The notes under the pieces: generated by a model
The model's database searches: none
What the model saw: the letters and a program-made list of their open reading frames with translations, nothing else
What the model was told of the DNA's origin: nothing
Shown: positions 34,586-46,201 of the stretch, piece after piece
How the letters are laid out: each line of letters begins with the position of its first letter
Position numbering within the stretch: position 1 is the first letter of the stretch
From: Phyto melanocephala
Taxonomy: Eukaryota; Arthropoda; Insecta; Diptera; Rhinophoridae
Direction of reading: 5' to 3'
NCBI GenBank assembly: GCA_941918925.1
Contig: OW799235.1
Location: forward strand, 18,422,701-18,486,700
DNA: 64,000 nt
Program-made: the position numbers and the translations under genes

Positions 34586-34681
34586 ATGAGTGCTAAATTT
34601 CATAAGTAAAATGAAATTTTATTTAATGCTTTTTGTTTAATTTTTAAGTTTTTATGTGTTTTATGTGTAAAACATTATCAA

Positions 34682-34970
34682 TTAGTCCCCGTTTACACAG
34701 GGAAACATTTGGTCCCCGTTTACACAGGGAAACATTTATTTATTTATTTATTTTTTATTCAAATAAAGTCAAATATAAAACATAGAAAACAAAGTACGCC
34801 GAAAAGAAATAAAGCAAATGTCAAAAAGCATAGCAAATGTAAACAATAAGATTGAAAGCACAAAGCGTGCCTTCGAGAACGGGAAAAAATTTCATGTTCT
34901 TTTCCCCACCCGTCCCTCTCTACCAAACAAAATGTTTCCCTGTCTAAATAAATGGTGACTAACACTTTAA
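34682..34970. mobile_element. MITE-like element with one duplicated end
   Basis: The left end is GTCCCCGTTTACACAGGGAA followed by ACATTT, repeated twice in tandem with a 27-bp period at about 34686 and 34713. The right end is the imperfect complement (AAATGTTTCCCTGTCTAAAT, then GGTGAC). The interior is non-coding. Superfamily unknown. Confidence 0.6.
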
Positions 34971-36460
34971 ATATTGTAATACTTTTGTAATAATAAACAA
35001 ACTAGCAACTTTAACTTGTATGAAACAAGCAGTAAATGCTATCAAGCCTGTCATGTATTTGGAAATATTTATGGTAGAAAATCTTTTCTGTGTCGCTACA
35101 CTGAATAAAAGGCTTTATAAAAAACTAAACACTGAGATTAAAGATTTTGTTTACATTTACAAAAAAAAAAAATAATAAATAAAATAATAATAAATAAGTT
35201 TTCAATTCAAAGAAAGTCTTGTTTTTTATTCAAATTTACAAAAAAAAAATTTAATAATTTAGCAATTTAAAACTTTTTTTGAATGTATTTATTTATCAAT
35301 TTAAAAAAAAAAACTTAAGGCTAAGCTTTATTCATGTAAAATTATTCCATTAATATTATTTTAAAAATCTCGCGTTCTTTCATTTAACCATTAAAATATT
35401 TAAATAAATTATGTACATGTTTTTGTTTTTATCCCTCTTTTGTTTTGCAAGTATTTTTTTTAAAATACACCTTAATGTTAGGCAATGTATGTTATTGTGC
35501 TCTGGCAGCCTCAAGGTATGCAATTAAAATAACAATTTAATTTATACATTTAATAAATATTAAATTATTACTTAAGCAATGTAAACTTTTTTTGCATTAT
35601 TTCATTTCAAAAATTAGATTTATTTCGTAGCTGTCAGCGTTTATTGTATATAATTTAATAATGATTTTAAAAATGTTTAATTTCAAATATCTCTTGCCTT
35701 CTATGCATGCATGAAAAAATGCCAAATGATAATATTTTTTATTTTTTTTTTTTTTTGAACAAATACAAATAACAATTTTACTGTTAATAAAATAAAACCA
35801 AAAATTTGTTTGTATTCTCTGCTGAATTAAAAACAATTTATTATGTAATTAAAAAGACAACAATGATGAAGTCGATAAGGAAAGAGAATCGTGACTTACA
35901 TTTATCTGGCAGCAATTGTTATGAGTTTTGAAAAAAACAACCTTTAAAATAAATACAAATTGTCTCAATTTGCCTGATTTTGTTGTTGATTTTGTTAATG
36001 TTGAAATGTTGTTAATGTTGAAAAACGTTTATTTACAAAATTCATAGACTTTTTTTAAACTAAAGTTACCTCAAGAGACCAAAGACTAGTATTGAAACTA
36101 CACATTTATTAAAATTTTGTTCTTATGACAAAAACGTTTCTTTAAACAAAGATTTTTTCATAAATTTGGCCAGACTTCAAAACAATCATGTAAATTCGAT
36201 TTTTGAAATTTTTTTGGCGCTTGCCGTATGACTGCTGAAAGGGCAGACAAGTCATAAAATAATCAAAGTGAAAAAAATTATCTGATAATATCACACGTTG
36301 CTAAGCCTAGATCAAGAATTTAATCAGAGACCGAAAATAACAGTTATTTTGAAGTTTTAAAACAAAAAAAGAATATAGAAGTAAATGCCGGAAAACGGAT
36401 TCAAGTATACCATATTGATCATTATGCAGTAGTCTATGATAAAATATGTTGCTTTTTAAA
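34971..36460. other. AT-rich sequence, no gene seen
   Basis: Several A and T runs (for example 35740-35756). No coding homology. Confidence 0.35.
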
Positions 36461-36462
36461 AA

Positions 36463-36685
36463 TTTGATTTTTATTTTTTCGAGCAAGAGTAAAAGTTATT
36501 TTTTGATTTTTATTTTTTCGATCAAAAATAAAAGTAATTTTTTGATTTTTATTTTTTCGATCAAAAATAAAATTTATTTTTTCGATCAAAAATAAAATTT
36601 ATTTTTTGATTTTTATTTTTGTGAGCAAAAATAAACGCTATTTTTTGATTTTTATTTTTGCGATCAAAAATGAAAGTTATTTTTT
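36463..36685. repeat. 39-bp minisatellite
   Basis: The unit TTTGATTTTTATTTTTTCGA, then TCAAAAATAAAAGTTATTT, starts at 36463, 36502, 36541, 36605 and 36644. The 64-bp step between the third and fourth contains an extra 25-bp partial unit. Each unit is close to self-complementary around TTCGAT, so single strands could fold. Confidence 0.85.
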
Positions 36686-36869
36686 AATTAGTAGCAACCG
36701 TGTCTATTAATTTTTCTAATGCTGAAACATTTTAATTTTTATTGCAAAAATATGGGGGAAAAACAGATTCAGTAGTGTTTATCTATTCACATCTTAGAAA
36801 GTTATAAGGAGTAAATCGGATAAATCGGGCTCTAATCGGTAAAGTTAAAGTTTAAAAATGACAACAAAT

Positions 36870-37226
36870 TTTTTTCAGCTTCTGGTATCAAATGAAAGGG
36901 ATTGAACCATAAATTACAGTATACTATAAAAAAAAAGTAAAAATCCAAGATGGCGGTCTAAATAAAATGGTGGATATATGGGTCAAATATACTAATATCG
37001 GCTGTGTCCCCTTCAATCCCCATCAATCTGTATATCAAATGAAAGCGCTTGACTGGTAGAATACAGCTAACTATGTAAAAATTCAAAATCAAGGATGGCG
37101 TCGAAAAAAATAAAGGAAAATGGCGTATAACATGATATCTAGGTTAAGCTACGATGTGGGATTATACCTATGTACATGATGGTGAAGGGTATTTGGCACG
37201 GCCGAATAAAGCACTCTTACTTGTTA
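36870..37226 (-). repeat. HINE-like repeat, subfamily 2, hairpin-end part (copy G)
   Basis: Contains TCAAATGAAAGGGATTGAAC, TCCAAGATGGCGGTC, GGATGGCGTCG and the end GGCACGGCCGAATAAAGCAC, TCTTACTTGTT. Part of the hairpin arm is deleted (GGGTATTTGGCACGG). Truncated at the left. Confidence 0.75.
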
Positions 37227-37756
37227 ATTACAAAATTTTATAAAATGTTATTACTTTGCTTAAAACTAAAAATATCGACATTTTCTGTCATTTTTTCTTG
37301 CATTTTTTTTAGTTATTTAACAAAAAAAAATTTTTTTCTTCATATTACATATATTTGTGGCAAAAAGCAAAAGCTGCTTAAGTCGACAAACGCTTAAATT
37401 GAGGTAATCAATTGCAATTCTGGAATTTAAAACTGCTCGCAGGAAAATTTTCAGATGTCTTGGGCAACTCTACAGGAAGTTATGGTATTACAACGTATTG
37501 CCTATATTTTTTGAAAGACCGAAATCATTTGGAATTTTAACTTATTTTATTTTGTAATTTAGCTACCTAGCTAAAAGTTTCATTACAAAATAATGAGCTG
37601 AATGTATTAAAAAACAGTTCTTCAATACTTACAAATCTAAACCGGCAAAGTCATTAGGGGCAAATATAAATAGGGATTTAAATAATTACTTACTTTTATA
37701 GCAATAAAAAAAAACTTGATTACACACCTAAATAATCTATTAACATTATGGACTTA
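37227..37756. other. AT-rich sequence, no gene seen
   Basis: Nothing recognised. Confidence 0.35.
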
Positions 37757-37758
37757 TA

Positions 37759-38691
37759 AAGGGTGTTTTTTTTAAAGGTTTGTTTTTCGAATAGAGATAA
37801 AACTGGCATTTTGTGGTCAAATCTGGCAACTCTAATGTCATTTATGTTCAGTTTGGTTTGCCATTTCATCATGAACAGGTTGACAAAAGAACAACGCTTG
37901 CAAATCGTGCAAATTTATTTCGAAAATTGAGATTGATCTCGATGCTGATTTTCATCGCAAAATTTTGTTCAGTGATGAGGCTCATTTTTGGTTGAATGGC
38001 TACGTCAACAAGCAAAATTGCCGCATTTGGAGTGAAGAAAATCCACATGCGACCCTTGAGACGCCATTACATCCACAAAAACTGACTGTTTGGTGTGCTC
38101 TATGGGCTGGTGGAGTCATTGGGCCATACTTCTTCCGAAATAATGCTGGAGAGGCAGTTACCGTTAATGGAGACCGGTATAGAGCCATGATAACCGACTA
38201 TTTTGTTCCCGAATTGGATGGCATGAATGTGGATGAGTTGTGGTTCCAACAAGACGGCGCTACATGCCACACAGCGCACGCCACAATCGATTTATTGAAG
38301 GAAACATTCGATGAGCGCATAATTTCGCGGAATGGACCTGTCAATTGGCCACCAAGATCGTGTGATTTGACACCATTGGATTATTTTCTTTGGGGATATG
38401 TGAAGTCGCTCGTCTACGCCAACAAACCAGAAACGTTAGGGGAATTGGAAGCCAACATTCGTGGCGTTATTGCCGACATACGGCCCCATATGCTCGAAAA
38501 AGTGGTTAAAAATTGGACCTGTAGAATTGGCTTTATTCGAACCAGCCGCGGCGGCCACATGCCTGAAATCATATTTAAACATTAATGGCAAAAAATTATC
38601 CTTCCAATAAAGCCAAATTGATGGTCATTAAAACGATTTTCTTGTGTTTTATTTCAATTCGAAGTTCTATACCACTGAAAAAAACACCCGG
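37759..38691 (+). mobile_element. Internally deleted mariner-like element
   Basis: Ends AAGGGTGTTTTTTTT and the complement of CCGGGTGTTTTTTTC are flanked by TA at 37757-37758 and 38692-38693. Outside the TA the flanks are GACTTA and TAAGTC, so the empty site would be a 14-bp palindrome. The transposase keeps its first 19 codons (ATG at 37871, MNRLTKEQRLQIVQIYFEN). It then jumps, with a frame change, to the end of the linker and a complete catalytic domain. Same broad family as the foldback element at 1440-2527. Confidence 0.9.
37965..38585 (+). pseudogene. Mariner-like transposase catalytic domain, uninterrupted
   Basis: The 206-codon frame covers the whole DDE_3/mariner catalytic domain and the natural C-terminus (HMPEIIFKH). 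Catalytic aspartates are D4 (FSDEAHFW), D97 (WFQQDGATC) and D134 (RSCDLTPLDYFLWG), with 36 residues between the last two. Homology in the same frame starts slightly upstream (about 37929, EIDLDADFHRKIL). The DNA-binding helix-turn-helix region is deleted (only 19 N-terminal codons remain, out of frame), so no normal transposase can be made. The absence of stops suggests a fairly recent deletion copy. Confidence 0.88.
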
Positions 38692-38693
38692 TA

Positions 38694-40133
38694 TAAGTCG
38701 TTCGGTTCTTTCTTTTAAGGACGAAAACTCGGTTTGATTATTCTGCGATACGTTAATTTGAAATTTAAAAATTAGTGAAAATCTATGTCATTACTTTTTT
38801 AATGAAATGCTTTGCCGCTGTTGTAAATCATTATTACTTATACCCTAAGCATTTTGAACTAAATGAGAATTATAAAAAGTTATGTATTTAAATTTCGCAA
38901 TAAAAAAATGTATTGTGTGTGTATCTTACTTCTTAGTAAGACAACCGATATGTAAAAGTTGTTGAAAAGTATGTTGATTAGTAAGAGCAAGTCATTACCT
39001 TGTTTTTGCTGGGTACATATTTAATTTTATATTATATTTAATTCAGCGCAAAATTCAACTAAAGGGAATCATTATTAAAAAATTAACTAAAAAATAAGTT
39101 TTAAAATTTTATTACAAATAATGTTAGGTTGGGTATACATTTCAAAATGATCAGCTTTTAAGTTTCTTTGGTTCTTTCACTTTGCTCTTTAATCCATTGT
39201 TAAAATGTTCTTTTTATTAATAGTTTTTTGTTTTGTTTTTTTTTTTTAGGATTTCAATCCATAAGGCACGCTTTTAACAGCTGTAAGCTATAAATATTTC
39301 ACAGCATTCAGATTTTATTTTGAATTAAAGAAAAAGATCAAAGCCGCCAGAAGCAAATTATAAATCAATCATATTTTAACATAAAAAAAAAATTCATGTT
39401 AAAATTACGTTACACTTCAAAGTAACTTTGTTTTTTCGTTGTTGTCTTTTTAAAGGTGTAAATAATTAAAAATGATAAAAAAAAACATCTACATGAATAT
39501 TAAGTGATAAACGTATGTATATATGAAGATATGAGTATATAGAAGAGCTTATGTATTTCGTTAGGTGTTATACACATGCCTACCTTCAAACAGTTGTGTA
39601 TTTTACTTTAATAATGGGTTTCATTAATGGCTGCTGTCGGTATGAGCGAGATAAGGCATCACGCAACTTATAGCATATAACGACAATCACAATAATAACA
39701 TTTATAATGCTCATACATTAAATCTAAGCTACTGATATTTAGCAAAAATCTTCAAAGAGCTACAAATAAAGACATCAATGAATTAAAAAAAATTAAGAAT
39801 TACCTTATAAATATCTTACAATTAATTAGGATACCATTAGCAATCCAATAGTCATATGTATGTGTAAGTAGAATTTTTAACAGTTATAAGTGAAAATATT
39901 AATTTATTTTTCTAAGTATATGATTTAGAAATCTGCGAAATTTTTTAATGCTCAAAAAAGGCTACAAATTAATATCCTCGCATACTTAACTACACATATT
40001 TACATTCATATGTATATAGAAATGCCTGCTACACGACTTGACACGTTTAATTTATCCAATAGTTGTTGTTTTATCTATTTTCAGATGCCGTTAATTTGTT
40101 TTTTTTTTTAGTTTTCATTACAAAAATATGTTA
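38694..40133. other. AT-rich sequence, no gene seen
   Basis: No coding homology. A T10 run precedes AGGATTTC at 39250, which could by chance look like a 3' splice site. Confidence 0.35.
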
Positions 40134-40477
40134 AAGGTCCAAGGTAAACAACGAAGGATTTTAGACCTATCAAACTATCGTGTTTCTCAAGACATCAAAT
40201 AGACTGGTCGATCTGTATCTGAGGGGTTTTTTAGATCCCCACTTCATCAGTGGGGCCAAGCATGCTCAACTTAAGAGTAGATCCGTTGGGAACGTACTGC
40301 ATGAGGTGTTTAGTTATATAATATGTAGAAATGATTGGTAGCAGCGATTTTAGACATGGAGACAGCTTTTAATAATGTTATAATAGGGTCAATTAGAGTG
40401 GCTCTTTCTGAGTTCATAATTTTATGCTTCGAAGATTTCTGTATGAGAAAATAAGTGATAATTGTGACATATATCAA

Positions 40478-41490
40478 CCCCTGTGCGCGAAATTATCGTA
40501 TGTTACAAAAACAAAATATTACTTTTAAATAAATAAAAACGTAAATAACACTGCTACATACGATAAAATGTACACAGTGTTAACTCCATAACTAAAACAG
40601 TTATCGCTATAATATTTTATCAGTAGATGGAATGGAATGGATGTAGAACCAATTTGCATAAAAAAATCGATTTATAAACAAGTAAGAGCGCTATATTCGG
40701 CCGTGCCGAATCTTATATACCCTTCACAACGTGTAGTCATGCAATAACAGTAGTTTGTATCACCATTCATCCCATATGAAATACGTACAACAATATAAAA
40801 AACATACATATATAAAAACAACCCATTTTAAAATTATAACTTTACGTATGAAAAAAAAATTAAAAAAAAAATTTAAAAAAAAAATTAAAAAAAAAAATTA
40901 AAAAAAATTAAAAAAAAAATTTTTTTAAAAAATTAAAAAAAAAAAATAAAAATATAAATAAAAAATAAAAAAAATAAAAAAAATAAAAAAAAAATTATAA
41001 AAAAAATATAAAAAAAAAAAAAAAAAAATTTTTTTTTGGCTCAGCTGGGATTCGATGCCACGTTTTCTCTAACCAGTATACACGTTTATATGTATGTATG
41101 TTGTTGTTGTAATGTTGTTTTTGTGAAAAAAAATCGAGGTGGTCGTGGGTTTTTGCTCATATCTCAGTTGTTTATGTAGCGATGTTTCTGAATTTCAATA
41201 CCGATCTACTCCCGAATATTTCTGATATTTTAATACCTCATCCGGGTCCAAGCGATGTCGGGGGGCTTCAAAAAGTTGATTTCAACATACACACGGACAG
41301 ACGGTCAGACTGACAGACTGACAGAGCTTAATCGACTCCCCTATTCATAAGCTTTCAGAAAATATATACTTTATGGGGTCGGAAATGAAAATTGTAGAAA
41401 TTTCACACGGAATGACAAACCTATATATACCCTTTTTCACTGTGTGAAGGGTATAAAAAAGTTGTATACGATAATTTTGCCCACAGCGGA
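40478..41490. mobile_element. Short TIR element split by a HINE-like copy
   Basis: Left CTGTGCGCGAAATTATCGTA and right complement CTGTGGGCAAAATTATCGTA form an imperfect terminal repeat of about 25 bp. The interior is about 230 bp of non-coding sequence plus the inserted repeat 40678-41457. It interrupts the LINE RT between motifs A and C. The target duplication is unclear. Confidence 0.5.
40678..41457 (+). mobile_element. HINE-like repeat, subfamily 1 (copy H)
   Basis: Complete copy: ACAAGTAAGAGCGCTATATT hairpin end, A-rich tract at 40851-41035, GGCTCAGCTGGGATTCGATG at the tract border, GACAGACGGTCAGACTGACA block, and TGTGTGAAGGGTATAAAA at the right end. Single and uninterrupted, so a good reference copy. 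Confidence 0.88.
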
Positions 41491-42126
41491 CGATATGATG
41501 GACGTAATGCTGCCTGTGAGGGAAGCATTCCTTCCAACGATTACCGAGGTCCGGCACTGTGTGCACTTTATTCTTGGCTTGATGTAAACCCGGAAAAGAT
41601 GAAGCAAGTTCTGATTACCAGGAGATATTAGATTAATAGGCTTGAGTTAATATTGTCTAGTGAGACAAATAATCTCGATAAAGTCCTGGACAGTAAGCTG
41701 TCTTGAAAGAAAAAAAAACACAGAAGAGGGTGAAAAGGGTCCCGAATGCCTACTACACATAAAAAACCACTATAGGCCAGAGTTGGGGCCTATGGTAAAA
41801 AATTGCGAATTTGATTTACACAACCCTGGCAAGACTTTGACATATGAATGTACTGAGCGGTGAAAGCTATAGAAAAAGGATGGTTATAGGAAACTTCTTA
41901 AAACAGTTTAGAGTTATACTTCATTTAGTGTCACTAGTGCTAGTTATTGGAAATATATCTCAGATGGTGCTGGATACCATTCTTAATACTATACCTATAG
42001 AATTTTTGGTGAAGGGAATGGCGGCAAAGAGCTTGAGTAGGCAAGGTTAGTCAGGGTTGTGTAGAATACTTAATATCGGTCACACTAGGATCGTATAGGA
42101 AACTGATCTCATGTGGACTAAGACTG

Positions 42127-42323
42127 ATGCCACGGTTGACTAGTCAGTAGTGTGTTGGTTTGCTAGTTTGCGGGTTCGATTCCCGTCAGAGACTCTGGAC
42201 TTGTCTGCTTCTCTTCTCTCTTTTTTATTATATTCTTACTTTTCTATTCAGGTATCACAAAGGGATCAATATAATGGATCCAAGTGAGCTGCACAATAGC
42301 TGCCTGTTCTACCTAACCTAACC
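42127..42323 (+). mobile_element. tRNA-derived SINE, copy 2
   Basis: Head GCCACGGTTGACTAGTCAGT, B box GGTTCGATTCC (42173-42183), then GACTCTGGACTTGTCTGCTT, body GGTATCACAAAGGGATCAAT, and a tail ACCTAACCTAACC. It is inserted in the LINE at 40134-42924 between the RT C-terminal region and RNase H. Confidence 0.85.
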
Positions 42324-42924
42324 ATTATATTAAATATTAGGAATCGATTTTTCATAGGACACATCTACTACTAATTGTTGGTTAGGATCCGACGTACTGC
42401 ATAACGGGTGTGCATTTTTTACGGATGGATCAAAGATGGATAAGGGCACAGGTGAAGGTGTCGATATCATGAGAGAGTAAACTAAGAGGTCTTACAGGCT
42501 TTCTGATGACTGTAGTGTGTTTCGGACGAAAATATTTGCAACTATTAATGCAAAAGGTCTCATTAGGGAACATGTTAGAAAGGTTAGGGAGGATACTACT
42601 TACGAAAATAGTCGAGTGGCTCTCAAAGCCTTGAAAGAACGTTTTTTAAAATCTGGGCTGGTTATGCACTGTAGAAGAGCTTCAGGTTAATTCATGGGGT
42701 TCTTCAATGTCAAACTGCGTAGGGTACCAGAGCACTGAGGAGTTTTCGGCAACGAAATTACAGACAAATTTGTGAGCGATCGATCGGCACTAGAGTTCAC
42801 ATATGAAGAAGGGATGATTGGCCACTACTTTGCGAAAATTAGGGTGTGGATGTTATATAAGACTTATATGGCAAGGAGGTACAGAAGGGACTACTCGATT
42901 ACTTTTCCGAAATTTTTTGATGAA

Positions 42925-43319
42925 TAAAGACTTCAAATTTTTCCTTTAATAAATCAATTGTTAATATAAAATTATAAAATCTTAATTCAAAGTTTTACAC
43001 CTTCGACCAAACACACACTTTTCTCACCACCCTCGAATCGCATTTAGATTTAATTATTATTTGAAATTTAATTGACAAAAATTTTCTCACGCAAACAGAG
43101 CACCCCAGTAACTAGAGTGATAATAAAGACATTTTATATCTTCAGTTCGATTGTTTTTGTTCTTACAGATTGAAGACAATATTTAAAGTTCACTGGAGCT
43201 TGCTTGGTATCAAATGAATGTGTGCCTCTGTAGCGTTTGTGTTGTTTGACAAAGCTCTGCTTCCACGTAAGGCCATAAAAATTTATTCGTTTACGTGTTT
43301 CTATACATATGAATGTATG
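42925..43319. other. AT-rich sequence, no gene seen
   Basis: Nothing recognised. Confidence 0.35.
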
Positions 43320-43321
43320 TA

Positions 43322-44052
43322 AAGGGTGATTTTTTGTTATTTCGTTTTTCAGTGTAAGAAAATGAATCGTAACGCTATTTCACCATGAAGAACTTACAAA
43401 CAAACAACGCTTGTATATGATTAAATTTTGATATAAAAATTCTTAAATAAAAAATATGTTAATGGTAAATTGCGTAAATTTTCGACCCATCCAACAGGCC
43501 CTTCAAGGTGGTGTGCCCAAATTTCGAAAACCCTTTAACTTTATTGCACATTAATTCACCAACCCGTATGCGAAAAGTTTGTATGAATCAGAATATTGCA
43601 GCTGTATCGGCCAATGTAAATGAACAATGAGGCAGGACACTATTGCTTGATATGTGGTTGCATTAAGACAGTGCCGCACGGCACGCTACTGTGAATCTGT
43701 TAAGAGGCGAGTTTGGTGAGCAATTAAATTAGACGTTGAGGCTCCAATATCAAGTGATTTGATCCTACTAGACTATATTTTTAATACGTGAAGGTTCTCG
43801 TATACAGTAATAAGCCAGTTTCAGCTCTAGAAGTCAACTTTACTGCTGCCATTGGCAAGATACCGGTCAAAATTCTGGAATAAGAATGTCAAGGTTGAAG
43901 CTAAAGAATGGGCCACCTACATGTACCTAAAGTAATTAACATTTAGATAGGCTGCATTTATTTATCGCTCAAAATAAATATTAAATTAACTTTTGCGAAT
44001 TTCTGTGTGTTTTTTTAATTTTCAAAATCCAAATGGCCAAAAAATCACCCGT
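43322..44052 (+). mobile_element. Decayed mariner-like element
   Basis: Ends AAGGGTGATTTTTTG and the complement of ACGGGTGATTTTTTGG, flanked by TA at 43320-43321 and 44053-44054. Recognisable protein bits include SPTRMRKVCMNQNIAAVSAN (linker region), then DSAARHATVNLLRGEFGEQL around the second catalytic aspartate, and ARYRSKFWNK near the end. About half of the gene is deleted and the rest has many stops. It is a sister group of the AAGGGTGTTTT elements in this window. Confidence 0.8.
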
Positions 44053-44054
44053 TA

Positions 44055-45156
44055 TGTTCGGTTTATGAGTGTATAAAAATATTTGTGGCTTTTTTCCTTT
44101 TTTATTTCAAACGTACATACATATTTATAAAAATATAATGTGCCTCTGTGCGATATGTGTTTGATTATTTGTTGTTTTTATTTTTATTATATCAAGATTT
44201 ATTTTTATTTCGTTGATGAAATAATTCAAGTGGTAAATTACTTAAGGAACTCTTTTTCCTTTTTTTTTCAATTTTTCTTGTCTTCTCTGACTTTTTCAAC
44301 AAACTGGGCTATTGTGCTTATAGACATGCTCCAACTGCCTGAAGCTGTTCTTGGGTTTTGTTCCATTTTTTAAGCAGTTTTTTTTTCTGTACTTGTCATT
44401 TTAAGAATGCAAACATTAAAGAACCAACATGTAGTAAAATGACAAGAATAGAATGTGAAGAACACAAAATTTGCAGACATGTGTTGAAATAAATTCACTG
44501 GAAATTCACATTTAATGTCAACACAATTTTCTGAAGGTGAAGAAGAAATCATGTCAGTTAGTGTGAAAAAAAACAATGTAAGTTTTTTGTATTATTGCGC
44601 AAAAAAAAAAGAAAAAAAAATTAATGTAATTAAATAGCGGTGGGGGTAGAGGGGGAAAATTAAATTGAAGTGTAATGATGACAACATATAAAAGTTAATG
44701 AATCTTGAGAGACGCTAAATTTAAAACACTTAAGAGCCTAAAAGTTTAAAGGTGTCAGTGGGATAAAATAAATTTTCGGTTCTAATGTAAATATTAAAAA
44801 AAGAACAAGAAACCTTAGGGAGTTCACTCTTAAAAAATCCTATAAATATTTAACTATAGAAATTTTTACTTTGTCGAGAGTGTATAAAATTAAATTCAGT
44901 ACTCCAAGTCAACTACAAAACAATAACAATTTTTTTAATATATAAACAATTTTAAGGGTCATTTAGATCTCTGATGCTTGTAAGGGTTAAAATAAAATTG
45001 TTATCAAAAAAGAACAGAAAAAAAAAATTTAATCACTTATTATTGATTTAAAAGCTCTAAACAAAATACATAATATTTTATTAATGTTACTTTAGTGATA
45101 AAAGTGTTGTTATTCAGTACTGGTTTTAAGGGTTAATGTGCATTTAAGGAAAAAAC
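44055..45156. other. AT-rich sequence, no gene seen
   Basis: Nothing recognised. Confidence 0.35.
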
Positions 45157-45745
45157 TTAACCCTTTGACGACCAGAGGCAAACATACTTGCCCAGGGGTT
45201 TTCATCATATAATTGTTTCCGTAGAAGATCGAGTAAATTTGTTCAATACTGGTTTACAGCAGATGATAGTGGCAACACAAATGTGGTAGGTGGTAGGTTC
45301 TTATCTGCACCCATTTGCCCGCTAGGTGGCCTCAATGTTGGTCAAAAAGTCAACTTACTTTAGAGGGGTAGTGTGGAGAGACCGTAGGATGCATCTGTCT
45401 AAAACTAAGCTATATTTTGGCGGCACCTCTTACCTTTAAATATATATAAATATATTAGCCAGGTTTGTGTAAGTTTCGAGCTGCCCACAACTTTGCTAAA
45501 CGTTTTTGGCAAGTATGTTTGCCTGTGGGCTGAAACGGAAAAAATTCACCTAAAAATAATCAAATGTTGTTTGCTTATTTTCATCATTATATGTATGTCT
45601 GAGTATACAGTTTTTAATTTTTTGGTGCATGTCAGTTTTTAATTGTTTATAATGAAATTCAATTGAACAAAACGGATTTTGTTTGTTATTGTTCTAAGTT
45701 GCAAGCGTCTTCTGCGCTGGTTGTGGGGAAGAAGCTGCTATACTT

Positions 45746-46168
45746 ATGGATAAAGAGGATATTATTTTTCTAGAAAATGACGCTATGGAAATCCAAGAGG
45801 ATAAACCGATAGAAATTGTTATCGAGGGCAATAATCCCGTAAAGTCTCCTGTAATTAAAAAGATCCGCAGTAGTCGTAACCCATTAACAGTTGCTGTAGA
45901 GGCTGAGTCAATTGCAACGACTTCTAATGCTTTAGTTATACTAGAAAAGCCAACACTTTTTATACCACCAAAGAAGACTTTCCGGTTCAGAGAGACGAGT
46001 GCCTATAAAAGCCCCGTTTTTACTGGATTTCAGGATTGCACTTATGACTATTCCCAAGTTCTAAAACCTACTGTAATTATACATGAGGAAATGCCATCAG
46101 CATATGATGTATTTAGTACTGTTTGTAATCATGAAGGTTACTTTTTACAATTGCAATATACTAAATAG
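45746..46168 (+). pseudogene. piggyBac transposase N-terminal region
   Basis: The 140-codon frame starts MDKEDIIFLENDAMEIQEDK, an acidic N-terminus usual for piggyBac transposases. It continues with a basic stretch (KKIRSSRNP) and ends with EEMPSAYDVFSTVCNHEG, the start of the dimerisation/DNA-binding region. The family sequence continues in another frame at about 46202 (NVHINSGVVQTVFQAK), so a frameshift (or a very short intron-like GT..AG stretch of about 32 bases, too short to be real) separates them. The start codon is the first ATG and fits the family. Confidence 0.82.
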
Positions 46169-46201
46169 TTCTTATTTTATGTATAATTTGTGGTTTCAGA
46201 A

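Larger units (their letters stand above)
40134..42924 (+). mobile_element. R1/LOA-like LINE ORF2, decayed and split by later insertions
   Basis: Pieces in order on the plus strand: RLVDLYLRGFLDPHF; AAILDMETAFNNV (RT motif A); a gap filled by the elements at 40478-41490; PTADDMMDVM (motif C, ADD kept) with FLPTITEV; LDVNPEKMKQVLITRRY; RVKRVPNAYYT; TIPIEFLVKGMAAKS; a SINE at 42127-42323; FTDGSKMDKGTGEGV (RNase H); and GVFGNEITDKFVSDRSALEF to a stop at about 42923. Stops and frame changes are frequent. In RNase H the E position reads K (FRTK) and DSQ reads ENS, so it is dead. The CCHC C-terminus seen in other copies is missing. Confidence 0.82.

Noticed and set aside
36463..36685. CRISPR-like array
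   Set aside because: Units are contiguous without unique spacers and the context is an insect genome; it is a minisatellite.
38000..38188. 62-codon minus-strand frame in the mariner
   Set aside because: Antisense shadow of the catalytic domain.
45746..46168. Host gene with acidic N-terminus
   Set aside because: It lies between TTAA-flanked piggyBac ends and continues into piggyBac-specific blocks in another frame.
46168..46200. Intron between the two piggyBac frames
   Set aside because: The GT..AG stretch is only about 32 bases, below the usable size of fly introns, and joining it leaves a stop codon. A frameshift is simpler.
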